Notes under the pieces: generated by a model
What the model was told of the DNA's origin: nothing
Database searches by the model: none
The model's input: the letters and a program-made list of their open reading frames with translations, nothing else
Shown here: positions 9,919 to 17,215 of the stretch, one piece after another
How positions within the stretch are numbered: position 1 is the first letter of the stretch
Layout of the letters: each line of letters begins with the position of its first letter
Translations under genes and position numbers: made by a program
Origin: Vogesella sp. LIG4
GTDB lineage: Bacteria > Pseudomonadota > Gammaproteobacteria > Burkholderiales > Chromobacteriaceae
Assembly: GCF_900090205.1 (NCBI RefSeq)
Contig: NZ_LT607802.1
Span: 1,249,215-1,313,214 of the forward strand
Reading direction: 5' to 3'
DNA length: 64,000 nt

Positions 9919-10118
9919 GAAATGTCCGGGTAGCTGATAAAGCGCGCAGCCGGCGCCGGCGGGCACCGGCTGCGTATAAAAATAATGGCCGCCATGTTCA
10001 CCTTACGTGCTGGCGGCAGTTTTGCCATGACTAACTGGGCAGGTGGCTGCCAGTGCGCCGGCGCACGGAAAACCGAACAGGCGACGGGGGCGATGGTCGC
10101 CCTGCCGGATGGCAGCGC

Positions 10119-10535
10119 TCAATGGCCATGCCCCAGCCACAGCATGCCGGCCACCAGCACCGCGTAGCGGGCGAACTTGCCCAGCGTGATCCAGCACACG
10201 CAGGCGGCCCACGGCAGGCGCAGCCAGCCGGCGGCCAGCGGCAGCGCATCGCCCAGCACCGGCAGCCAGCTCAGCAGCAGCGCTGCCGGGCCGAAGCGGG
10301 CGAACCACGCCGCCGCGCGCGGCGGCAGCGGCTTGGGCGGTACACGGCGCCCCAGCCATACGCTGGTCAGGCTGCCGACACTGTTGGCCGCAGTGGCCAC
10401 CAGCAAGGCCGGCAGCCACAGCCGCGGCGCCGCCAGCAGCACGCCGCCCAGCGCCAGCTCGGAATTACCCGGCAGCACCGTGGCGGACAGGAAGGCCGAT
10501 GCCGCCAGCCCTGCCAGCAGCAGTACGCTGTCCAT
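10119..10535 (-). CDS. YqaA-like DedA/VTT-family membrane protein
   Basis: This 138-residue inner-membrane protein has three or four hydrophobic segments and the family signature around GNSELALGGVLLAAP and FARFGPAALLLSWLPVLGDALPLAAGWLRLP. The family (SNARE-associated/VTT, YqaA branch) is linked to membrane homeostasis; the substrate of this branch is not established. The ATG at 10535 begins MDSVLLL, two bases after the cyaY stop on the same strand, so the two genes are probably co-transcribed. A motif copy at 10383-10392 lies inside the gene. Confidence 0.85.
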   Translation of the reverse strand: MDSVLLLAGLAASAFLSATVLPGNSELALGGVLLAAPRLWLPALLVATAANSVGSLTSVWLGRRVPPKPLPPRAAAWFARFGPAALLLSWLPVLGDALPLAAGWLRLPWAACVCWITLGKFARYAVLVAGMLWLGHGH

Positions 10536-10537
10536 GC

Positions 10538-10855
10538 CTAGACGCTGAACTGGAACGGCTCGCCGGCCGCGGCGCTCACCACCTGCGACAGCGTGGCGCC
10601 GAACTCGGCGCCGTCGCGGGCGGCGATCCACTGGCCGTCGCGCTGGGCAAAGTGGAAGCCGCCGCTCTTGGCGGCGATCCATAGCTCCTGGTTCGGTACG
10701 TGGCGGTTCACCACCACCTTGCTGCCGTCATCGAACTCGATCTCCAGCACATTGCCGCTGATCACGCAGTCCACATCCAGCCCGGCATCGTCCAGCGCGT
10801 TTTCGATGCGGCGGAAGATGGCTTCGCTGATGCTCAGGAATTCGGTTTCGCTCAT
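10538..10855 (-). CDS. cyaY: Frataxin homologue CyaY
   Basis: This small acidic iron-binding protein modulates iron-sulfur cluster assembly by interaction with IscS. The 105 residues match the family: an acidic first helix (EAIFRRIENALDDAGLDVDC), the beta-sheet segment EIEFDDGSKVVVNRHVPNQELWIAA and SGGFHFAQRDGQW. It is divergent from lptM with 96 bases between them, the arrangement common in proteobacteria. Confidence 0.96.
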   Translation of the reverse strand: MSETEFLSISEAIFRRIENALDDAGLDVDCVISGNVLEIEFDDGSKVVVNRHVPNQELWIAAKSGGFHFAQRDGQWIAARDGAEFGATLSQVVSAAAGEPFQFSV

Positions 10856-10951
10856 TGCTTGTCCTGTCCAAAAGAGCGGCCGCGGCGCTTGGGTGAGGCT
10901 GCCGCGGCCTGTTAGACTGCCATTTTGCCATAGCTGACCACTGGAATCCTT

Positions 10952-11071
10952 ATGCGTACTGTGCTGCTGCTTGCCCTGCTGTCCGTTACCGTTGCCGCTT
11001 GCGGCTACAAGGCGCCGCTGTATCTGCCCAAACCGCCGGTCGATCAGCTGTCGTCGAGCGCAGCCAAATGA
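10952..11071 (+). CDS. lptM: LPS-assembly lipoprotein LptM (YifL-like)
   Basis: This 39-residue lipoprotein has a signal peptide MRTVLLLALLSVTVAAC, a lipobox ending in Cys17 and the family signature CGYKAPLYLPKPP just after it. LptM helps mature the LptD-LptE outer-membrane translocon. The position divergent from cyaY is diagnostic. In most relatives lysA follows. Here a GNAT gene follows instead, with its ATG overlapping the lptM stop (ATGA). Confidence 0.92.
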   Translation: MRTVLLLALLSVTVAACGYKAPLYLPKPPVDQLSSSAAK

Positions 11072-11547
11072 GTGTCCTGCAGGTTCGTGCGGCCAACCTT
11101 GCCGACCGCGCCGACCGCGCGCTGCTGGTGCGGCTGACCGACGGCTATGCCAGCGACCCGATGGGCGGCGGCGCCGGCCTGTCCAGCCATGCCCGGCTGC
11201 ATCTGGCCGATGCGCTGGGCCGCCACCCCGGCCTGTTCGCGGTGATCGCGGAGCTGGATGGCGAGCCGGTGGGCCATGCGCTGTGCGTGCTGGGCTTTTC
11301 CAGCTTCTACGCCGCGCCGGTGTGCAATCTGCATGATCTGTCGGTGCTGGCAGCCGGCCGCGGCAAGGGGCTGGGCCGCTTGCTGATGCAGGCGGTGGAA
11401 GACGGCGCCCGTAGCCGTGGCTGTGCCAAGGTGACGCTGGAAGTGCGCGAGGACAACCACATCGGCCTTGGCCTGTACCACAGTGAAGGGTTTGCCCATT
11501 CCGGGCTGGGCGACGCCCGCTACCTGATGATGGAAAAGAAACTCTAA
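11068..11547 (+). CDS. GNAT-family N-acetyltransferase
   Basis: This 159-residue acetyltransferase is translationally coupled to lptM by an ATGA overlap. The GNAT core is visible: LHDLSVLAAGRGKGLGRLLMQAVEDGARSRG contains the acetyl-CoA pyrophosphate loop (R/Q-x-x-G-x-G/A), followed by KVTLEVREDN and GLYHSEGFAHSG. The acceptor substrate cannot be told. It occupies the place where lysA usually stands in the cyaY-lptM-lysA arrangement. A motif copy (11088-11097) lies at codons 7-10. Confidence 0.88.
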   Translation: MSVLQVRAANLADRADRALLVRLTDGYASDPMGGGAGLSSHARLHLADALGRHPGLFAVIAELDGEPVGHALCVLGFSSFYAAPVCNLHDLSVLAAGRGKGLGRLLMQAVEDGARSRGCAKVTLEVREDNHIGLGLYHSEGFAHSGLGDARYLMMEKKL

Positions 11548-11560
11548 GCGATACCGGCGC

Positions 11561-13300
11561 TCAGCCGGACAGGCCGCCGGCGGACATCTGCAGCCGGTTG
11601 CGGCCATTGTGCTTGGCGCCGTACAGCGCCAGGTCGGCCGCGCGCAGCGCCTCGTCCCAGCCCTGCGGCTGTTCGCACCAGTGCAGGCCGAAACTGGCGG
11701 TAACGTGCAGCAGCGGGTGCACGTCCTGCCAGCTGTATTCCATGATTGCCAGCCGCAGGCGCTCGCAACAGGCCAGCGCGCTTTCCACCATGTCTTCCTG
11801 CAGCAGCAGCACGAACTCCTCGCCGCCGTAGCGCGCTACCAGGTCGCTACTGCGCGTGCGCAGGGTCACCAGCTGCGCCACCTTCTTCAGCGCCTCGTCG
11901 CCGATGGCGTGGCCAAAGCGGTCGTTGATGCTCTTGAAGTGATCCAGATCCAGCACCACCACTGCCAGGCCGCCGGCTTCGGTGCCCAGCCGCGCCAGCC
12001 GCGCCGGGCCTTCCAGATCCAGTGAACGGCGGTTGGCCACCCCGGTCAGCGGGTCGAACAGCGCCGCCTGCTCCAGCTCGTTCATGCGCGCATCGGCCAG
12101 CGCCTTTTCCGCCTCAAGCCGCGCCGCGCGCAGCCGTTCGCGCTCCGCCTGCAGCCGTTCGCGCTCGGCGGAAAGCTGGGCGCTGGTGATCTCCAGCTCC
12201 TTGCGGATCGCCCAGCCCTGGGTGCTGCTGCGCTGGTTGGTCAGCGCCTTCTCGATGCGGCGCAGTTCTTCCAGCTCGGCCAGCGCCAGCTGGAACTGGC
12301 CGGTGTCCTTGTACAGCCGGTACAGCCCTTCGTGCGCCAGTACCACCATGTCGAATTCGATCAGCTCGCCCTGCGCCAGCAGGTTGCGCAGCGCCTTCGC
12401 CGCCGCCTCGTGCTCGCCGGAGTGATGCAGCAGCGCGGCCTCGGCCAGGTCGGCATTGCGCTGCATATGGGTGAAGTGCCCCTGCTCGGCCAGGCCGCGC
12501 GCCCGCGCCAGCGCGCTGGTGGCCGTGGCCAGGTCGCCCAGGTTGATGTCGATTTCCGCCAGGTTGATGTAGCTGGTGGTCAGCGAGTGCAGATTGCTGC
12601 CGCTGGTGGCCAGCGCCTCCGCCTGCACGAACTGCTGGCGTGCCAGCAGGAACAGCCGCCGCGCCTCGTCGTGATTGCCCAGCACTTCCTGCTGCAGGCC
12701 GGCCGCGCGGTAGTTGACTCCCAGGTTGGTCAGCGCGCTGAAACAGGCGACATCGTCGCCGGCCTGCCGCGCCTGCTGGTCGGCCTGCTGCAGCAGGCTC
12801 ACGCTCTGCTCCAGGTCGCCCAGCGCGGAAAAGGTGGCCAGCCCGGCGCGGTTCAGCGCCCAGGACAGCAGCAGCGGGTCGCCATCAATGCGCGCGGCGC
12901 TCAGCGCCTCCAGCGCGTACTTCAGCGCGTCCTGCCCCAGCCCCATCTCGTTGCAGGCCATGGCCACCGTGCACAGCACGTCGGCACGGGCGCCGGCCTG
13001 GCCAACGAAATCCAGCCCGGCCGCTGCCTCCAGCCCGTATTGCACCGCCTCGGTGAGGTGCCCCATGCGCAGCAGGTGCAGCGCCAGCAGCAGCAGCGCC
13101 TCGTTGCGCTGCTGCTGGTGTTGCGGCGTCTTGCACAAGGCCAGCGCGTTCGCCGCCGCCAGCCTGCCCAGGTGGTGCTGGCCGCTCTTTCTGGCTTGCC
13201 TTGCCTGACGCAAGTGCATGGCAATCATGCGTCCCGGCTGGGACGTTGCTGCCGGCGCAGTGGAGTCGCTCATGGCTCTGGCCATCACTCTGGTGGGCAT
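11561..13300 (-). CDS. TPR-containing diguanylate cyclase
   Basis: This soluble signalling protein of up to 579 residues has TPR-like helical repeats (about 40-360), a coiled coil rich in Glu/Arg/Leu (about 375-420) and a C-terminal GGDEF domain (about 420-575). The active-site loop is GGEEF at about residue 488. The inhibitory RxxD site (RSSD) stands five residues before it, so a feedback-controlled c-di-GMP synthase is predicted. No membrane segment or signal peptide is seen. The start is uncertain: the ATG at 13300 gives the longest form, and ATGs at 13285 and 13273 are alternatives without better ribosome sites. Confidence 0.88.
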   Translation of the reverse strand: MPTRVMARAMSDSTAPAATSQPGRMIAMHLRQARQARKSGQHHLGRLAAANALALCKTPQHQQQRNEALLLLALHLLRMGHLTEAVQYGLEAAAGLDFVGQAGARADVLCTVAMACNEMGLGQDALKYALEALSAARIDGDPLLLSWALNRAGLATFSALGDLEQSVSLLQQADQQARQAGDDVACFSALTNLGVNYRAAGLQQEVLGNHDEARRLFLLARQQFVQAEALATSGSNLHSLTTSYINLAEIDINLGDLATATSALARARGLAEQGHFTHMQRNADLAEAALLHHSGEHEAAAKALRNLLAQGELIEFDMVVLAHEGLYRLYKDTGQFQLALAELEELRRIEKALTNQRSSTQGWAIRKELEITSAQLSAERERLQAERERLRAARLEAEKALADARMNELEQAALFDPLTGVANRRSLDLEGPARLARLGTEAGGLAVVVLDLDHFKSINDRFGHAIGDEALKKVAQLVTLRTRSSDLVARYGGEEFVLLLQEDMVESALACCERLRLAIMEYSWQDVHPLLHVTASFGLHWCEQPQGWDEALRAADLALYGAKHNGRNRLQMSAGGLSG

Positions 13301-13648
13301 GTCGTTGTTGTGGCAGGCGCGTTAGTTGAAAGTGAAAAACATAGAATCAATACAGCCAATTGCAGGCTGTATTTATATATCCGAATCCACGGCGACAACA
13401 ACGGCTAAACAAGTGATAGCCGGTTTTTTTGCACGCTGCTGTCTTGTATGGGCCGCTGCGGCACGGCCAGCGAAGCCGCGCAGGCAATGGTGAGATTTTT
13501 ATAAATATTTACTTAAAGCACGAATGCCGCCGTGTTGCTGCCGCGCCACGCCCGGCCACTGTGCTACCGCCCTGCTGACAATACGCTGTCAGCAGCCCCT
13601 GCCGATACTGGCCACATGCAGGATGTCCTGCCCAACAAGGAAACCATC
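13301..13648. other. AT-rich divergent intergenic region
   Basis: These 348 bases separate the TPR-GGDEF gene (-) from the VOC gene (+). They are much richer in A and T than the surroundings. They contain an inverted repeat (AATACAGCC/GGCTGTATT), a TATATAT stretch, an isolated rho-independent terminator and a second AT-rich block (13498-13516). I see no convincing protein gene. A possible small RNA is listed separately. Confidence 0.7.
13326..13430 (+). ncRNA. Candidate small RNA with its own terminator
   Basis: A plus-strand stem CGGCTA/TAGCCG (13402-13407 and 13417-13422) followed by G and seven Ts (13424-13430) is a typical intrinsic terminator. No plus-strand gene ends upstream of it, since the neighbour starts there on the minus strand. 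A possible -35 TTGAAA (13326-13331) with AATACA 17 bases later, or the TATATAT further on, could serve as promoter. The 5' end is a guess. Confidence 0.35.
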
Positions 13649-14017
13649 ATGTCGCCATTCGTTCACTGGTTCGAAATCCCCGTCACCGACTTCGAGCGCG
13701 CCGTCGCCTTCTATCAGCAGGTCTTCGCCACCACGCTGCGCTGCCGGGACTTCATGGGCGAGCGCAATGCGGTGTTCACCCAGGCCGATGGCAGCAGCCA
13801 GGGCTGCCTGCTGGCCAGCCCGCGGCTGCGACCGGCCGCACAGGGCTGCCGCTTGTACCTCGACGGTGGCGCCGATGTCGCCACCCTGCTGGCGCGGGTG
13901 CCTGCCGCCGGTGGCCAGGTGGTGCTGGAGAAGACGGCGCTGCCGGAAGGCCTCGGCCATATCGGCCAGTTCGCCGACCCGGACGGCAACATCATCGGCG
14001 TGCACAGCGCGCCATGA
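13649..14017 (+). CDS. VOC-family protein (glyoxalase/bleomycin-resistance fold)
   Basis: This 122-residue protein has the vicinal-oxygen-chelate fold. The opening MSPFVHWFEIPVTDFERAVAFYQQVF and the closing GHIGQFADPDGNIIGVHS are typical of the YdcJ/PhnB-like glyoxalase branch. The ATG at 13649 has AAGGAAA upstream. The stop overlaps the start of the EVE gene by four bases, so it opens a tight four-gene cassette (VOC, EVE, WYL regulator, VOC). The substrate is unknown. Confidence 0.88.
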   Translation: MSPFVHWFEIPVTDFERAVAFYQQVFATTLRCRDFMGERNAVFTQADGSSQGCLLASPRLRPAAQGCRLYLDGGADVATLLARVPAAGGQVVLEKTALPEGLGHIGQFADPDGNIIGVHSAP

Positions 14018-14457
14018 GCCGCTACTGGATAGGTGTTGCCAGCCGCGACCACGTTGGCCGCGGCGTGGCTGGCGGCTTCGCCCAGCTGTGCCACGGCAAG
14101 GCCGGGCCGCTGGCGCGCATGCAGCCCGGCGACGGCCTGGTGTACTACTCGCCGCGCGAGCAGTTCGCTGGTGATACGCCCTGCCAGTGCTTTACCGCCA
14201 TCGGCCTGGTGCAGCCGGGCCAGCCCTACCAGGTGCAGATGGCGGCGGATTTCACGCCGTGGCGGCGCGATGTGCAGTTCCTGCCCGCCACGGCAGCTGC
14301 CATCCGTCCGCTGCTGACACGGCTGGCCTGCATCCCCGACCCGCAGCACTGGGGCCAGGCCTTCCGTTTTGGCATGCTGCAGATCAGCGCCGCCGACTTC
14401 CGCTTGATCGCCGCCGCGATGACGGCCACACTGCCGGCGGACATGCCAATGGAGTGA
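14014..14457 (+). CDS. EVE-domain protein
   Basis: This 147-residue protein has the PUA-like EVE domain, seen in MSRYWIGVASRDHV at the start, the segment GKAGPLARMQPGDGLVYYSPRE and the end RFGMLQISAADFRLIAAAM. EVE domains bind modified bases in DNA or RNA, and some occur in defence systems. Here it stands alone without a nuclease. It is coupled to the preceding VOC gene by ATGA and followed four bases later by the regulator gene. A GTTGGCCGCG variant of the motif is inside it. Confidence 0.88.
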   Translation: MSRYWIGVASRDHVGRGVAGGFAQLCHGKAGPLARMQPGDGLVYYSPREQFAGDTPCQCFTAIGLVQPGQPYQVQMAADFTPWRRDVQFLPATAAAIRPLLTRLACIPDPQHWGQAFRFGMLQISAADFRLIAAAMTATLPADMPME

Positions 14458-14461
14458 CATC

Positions 14462-15175
14462 ATGCGCCGAGCCGACCGCCTGCTGCAGATCCTGCTGCTG
14501 ATGCGTGGGCGCCGCCGAACCACTGCCGCACAGTTGGCCGCATGGCTGGAGGTATCGCCGCGCACCGTGTACCGCGACATGGCCGCACTGCTGGCCAGCG
14601 GCGCACCGCTGAACGGCGAGGCCGGCGAAGGCTACTGGCTGGAGGCGGGCTTCACCCCGCCGCCGATCAGCTTCGACACGGCGGAACTGGCGGCGCTGGA
14701 AGCTGGTGCGCGCATGCTGGCCGGCTGCGCCGACAGCGACACCGCCGCAGCCGCCGCCAGCGCGCTGCAGAAGATCCACGCCGTGCTGGGCAGCGGCGGG
14801 CTCACGCCCTCGCCGCTGTTCGTGCCGCCGCTGCGCTCCCCGGCGCCGGCGGTGCTGACCGAACTGCGCCAGGCCTGCGAGCAGCAGCGCTGCCTGCAGC
14901 TGCACTACCGCGACGAAGGCGGCCGCAGCAGCGAGCGGGAAGTGGCGCCGCTGGGGCTATTCTTCTGGGGGGAGCACTGGACATTGGCTGCCTGGTGCCG
15001 GCTGCGCCAGGCTTACCGCCACTTCCGCACCGACCGCATCCAGGCGGTGCATGCGGCCAACCTTGCCTGGCCGGACGATATTTCGCTGGATGGCTTTCTG
15101 CAGCAGGCCGGTGCCGGCACGGATGTCCGCCAGCGCCTGCAGCAGCAGACCAGCCAGCCCTGGCACCGGCGCTGA
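14462..15175 (+). CDS. YafY-type HTH/WYL transcriptional regulator
   Basis: The 237-residue product has an N-terminal HTH_11 winged helix (RADRLLQILLLMRGRRRTTAAQLAAWLEVSPRTVYRD) and a C-terminal WYL-type ligand-sensing domain (about 135-215, with LQLHYRDEGG and GEHWTLAAWCRLRQAYRHFR). Such regulators usually control the adjacent VOC and hydrolase genes and may sense nucleic-acid ligands. It lies between the EVE and second VOC genes in one transcription unit. Two motif copies (14533, 15052) are inside the gene. Confidence 0.9.
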   Translation: MRRADRLLQILLLMRGRRRTTAAQLAAWLEVSPRTVYRDMAALLASGAPLNGEAGEGYWLEAGFTPPPISFDTAELAALEAGARMLAGCADSDTAAAAASALQKIHAVLGSGGLTPSPLFVPPLRSPAPAVLTELRQACEQQRCLQLHYRDEGGRSSEREVAPLGLFFWGEHWTLAAWCRLRQAYRHFRTDRIQAVHAANLAWPDDISLDGFLQQAGAGTDVRQRLQQQTSQPWHRR

Positions 15176-15197
15176 ACATTGCCACGAGGAGAGCGAC

Positions 15198-15605
15198 ATG
15201 GAAGCACGACTGAGTTTCATTACCCTGGGAGTGGCCGATCTGGCGCGCGCCACCGCCTTCTACCGCGACGTACTGGCGCTGCCGCAGATCGCCATGCCGG
15301 AAGGCGCCGGAGTGGCCTTCTTCGAAATGGGCAGGACCTGGCTGTCGCTGTTCCCGCGCAGCGAGCTGGCCAAGGACGCCGGCGTGCCGGACAGCCCGCC
15401 GGCGGCGTTTCCCGGTTTCTCGCTGGCGCACAATGTGCGCGAACGGCTGCAGGTGGATGCGCTGCTGGATGAAATCGCCAGCCGCGGCGGCGAGATCGTC
15501 AAGCCGGCGGAAGATGCGTTCTGGGGCGGGCGCAGCGGTTATTTCCGCGACCCGGACGGCTTTTTGTGGGAAGTGGCGTGGAATCCGCAGTTCCCGCACA
15601 CCTGA
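15198..15605 (+). CDS. VOC-family protein
   Basis: This 135-residue glyoxalase-fold protein opens with LSFITLGVADLARATAFYRDVL and ends with WGGRSGYFRDPDGFLWEVAWNP, a second VOC member of the cassette and more similar to the PhnB/GloA-like branch. The ATG at 15198 follows GAGGAGAG. It starts 22 bases after the regulator stop. The enzymatic reaction is unknown. Conserved metal-ligand positions (a Glu near the C-terminus, WEVAW) are present. Confidence 0.88.
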   Translation: MEARLSFITLGVADLARATAFYRDVLALPQIAMPEGAGVAFFEMGRTWLSLFPRSELAKDAGVPDSPPAAFPGFSLAHNVRERLQVDALLDEIASRGGEIVKPAEDAFWGGRSGYFRDPDGFLWEVAWNPQFPHT

Positions 15606-15621
15606 GCCGGCTCGGCGGATG

Positions 15622-16461
15622 TCAGGGTAGCGGGCGGCGCATCAGGTACTGGTGCAGCGGCTCGCGCCGGCAGCCCAGCGCCAGCAGCGCATCACCCCCC
15701 AGCTGCGGCGCCTGGAGGTAAGGCACTCGCCAAGGCAATGCCGGGTGGGCAGCGCGCAGTGACTGCAGCAGCGCACGCGCCGCCTGCTGTGCCGGCTGGC
15801 GGTCTACCAGGCTGAGAATCTGCACATCATCGTCCTGCGCCACGAAAACCAGCTGTGCGCTGTCCTGCTGCCAGGCCTGCCAGGGTAGCTGCGACGAGGC
15901 CAGCACCGGCGCGCTGACCTGCAGCGGCAGCACGCAGCCGGCGGCCTCGGCGGCATCCAGCCAGCCCAGCGCCGCCTCGCGGCCAACGTCCTGCGGCGGC
16001 TGGCCGGCCGCCGGCAACGCCGCGCCTGCCGCCAGGCTGTAACCATGCAGCGGCATCAGCTCGGCAAAACCGCGGCTGCGGTACAGCCGCAAGGCGCGTT
16101 CGTTCTGCGCAAACACTTCCAGCTCCAGTTCCGCCAGCCCGTGCGCGCTGGCGCGGGCGATCAGCTCGTCCAGCAGCGCCGGCGCCGCACCGCTGCCGCG
16201 GGCCTGCGGCAAGGCGCCCATGGTGGCCAGCCGCCAGCGCGGGCCACGTGGCGCCACCAGCGCGAAAGCCACGATCTCGCTGCCGCGCAGCGCCACCCGG
16301 CTGCGCGACAGCGACACCGCCTGGCGGGCAAGAAAGCTCGGCCACAATGCCAGTGGCTGGCTGAACGGGCCGATCAGGTAGTCGGCAAAGGCGGTGCCGA
16401 AGGCAGCATGCAGCTGTGCCGGCGGCACTACATTGGCGGCTTCGAGGCGGAAAACGGACAT
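15622..16461 (-). CDS. GNAT-family N-acetyltransferase, two-domain
   Basis: This 279-residue protein has an N-terminal GNAT domain. The acetyl-CoA site is MGALPQARGSGAAPALLDELIARA and the core ends in AQNERALRLYRSRGFAEL. A second, weaker half (about 150-279) may be a degenerate GNAT repeat. The acceptor is unknown. The gene is convergent with the VOC cassette, leaving 16 bases between the stops. Confidence 0.85.
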   Translation of the reverse strand: MSVFRLEAANVVPPAQLHAAFGTAFADYLIGPFSQPLALWPSFLARQAVSLSRSRVALRGSEIVAFALVAPRGPRWRLATMGALPQARGSGAAPALLDELIARASAHGLAELELEVFAQNERALRLYRSRGFAELMPLHGYSLAAGAALPAAGQPPQDVGREAALGWLDAAEAAGCVLPLQVSAPVLASSQLPWQAWQQDSAQLVFVAQDDDVQILSLVDRQPAQQAARALLQSLRAAHPALPWRVPYLQAPQLGGDALLALGCRREPLHQYLMRRPLP

Positions 16462-16550
16462 GGCGCGGCTCCGTGACAGAACCGCGCCATTCTAGAAAGC
16501 CGGCGGCGGGCGCACAGCCCGCCGGAAGGACAGCCCGGCAGAAAGAAAAC

Positions 16551-17096
16551 TCAGCGCTGCGGGCCGATCAGCCGGGTGAGGGTGTCGTCGCGCAGGAAGC
16601 GGTGGTGCCACACCGCGGCAGCCACGTGTATCGCCAGCACGATCAGCAGCAGGTTGCCCAGCAGGCCGTGGATTTCGCGCCACAGGTGGCGCAGACCCGG
16701 CGCCGGGGCGATGAATGCCGGCATGGCGATGCCGAACAGTGCCACCGGCTTGCCGCCGGCCTGCTGCGTCAGCACACCGAACAGCGGCAACAGCAGCATC
16801 AGCGCGTACAGCGTCCAGTGCCCGGCGTGCGCCAGCCGCTGCACCAGTGGCGATGGCAGCGGGGTGATGACCGGCGGGCGGTTGCCCAGCCGCCACAGCA
16901 GGCGCGGCACCAGCAGCAGGGCGGTCAGCAGGCCGGCATCGATATGCCACAGCAGCAGCTGCATGCGCTCGGCGGAGCCTCGCGGCCAGAAACCGTTGAT
17001 CTCGACGCAGAACAGCGCCGTCAGCACGGCGATGGCCGACAGCCAGTGAAAGACACGGGCTGCCAGCCCGTAGCTGTGTTGCGAGTTGCGCAGCAT
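16551..17096 (-). CDS. Cytochrome b561 family protein
   Basis: This 181-residue inner-membrane di-heme protein has four hydrophobic helices. Histidines are placed as in YodB/CybB proteins: AARVFHWLSA, LLWHIDAG, LAHAGHWTLYALM and LRHLWREIHGLLGN. The family can pass electrons from quinol, for example to superoxide. The ATG at 17096 is chosen because GGAGGT lies five bases upstream; the frame stays open to 17135 without family similarity. It stands alone between the GNAT and SNF2 genes. Confidence 0.9.
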   Translation of the reverse strand: MLRNSQHSYGLAARVFHWLSAIAVLTALFCVEINGFWPRGSAERMQLLLWHIDAGLLTALLLVPRLLWRLGNRPPVITPLPSPLVQRLAHAGHWTLYALMLLLPLFGVLTQQAGGKPVALFGIAMPAFIAPAPGLRHLWREIHGLLGNLLLIVLAIHVAAAVWHHRFLRDDTLTRLIGPQR

Positions 17097-17168
17097 GCCA
17101 ACCTCCACCCCAGAGTAGGCTTTGAGCATAGCCAAGCCGGCTTAATCCGTACTTATGCACGCAAAAAA

Positions 17169-17199
17169 ATCGCGCCCGCCGTGACATGGCGGGCGCGAT
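17169..17199 (-). terminator. Rho-independent terminator of the SNF2 gene
   Basis: ATCGCGCCCGCC and GGCGGGCGCGAT form a 12-bp stem with a 7-base loop, followed on the minus strand by seven Ts. It lies directly downstream of the SNF2 helicase gene. A motif copy (17200-17209) sits between the stop codon and the stem. Confidence 0.85.
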
Positions 17200-17215
17200 G
17201 TTGGCCGCAAGGGTG

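Noticed and set aside
9944..9974. Terminator upstream of rsmA
   Set aside because: CGCAGCCGG/CCGGCTGCG forms a stem, but the A/T run is on the wrong side for the minus strand and no plus-strand gene ends there.
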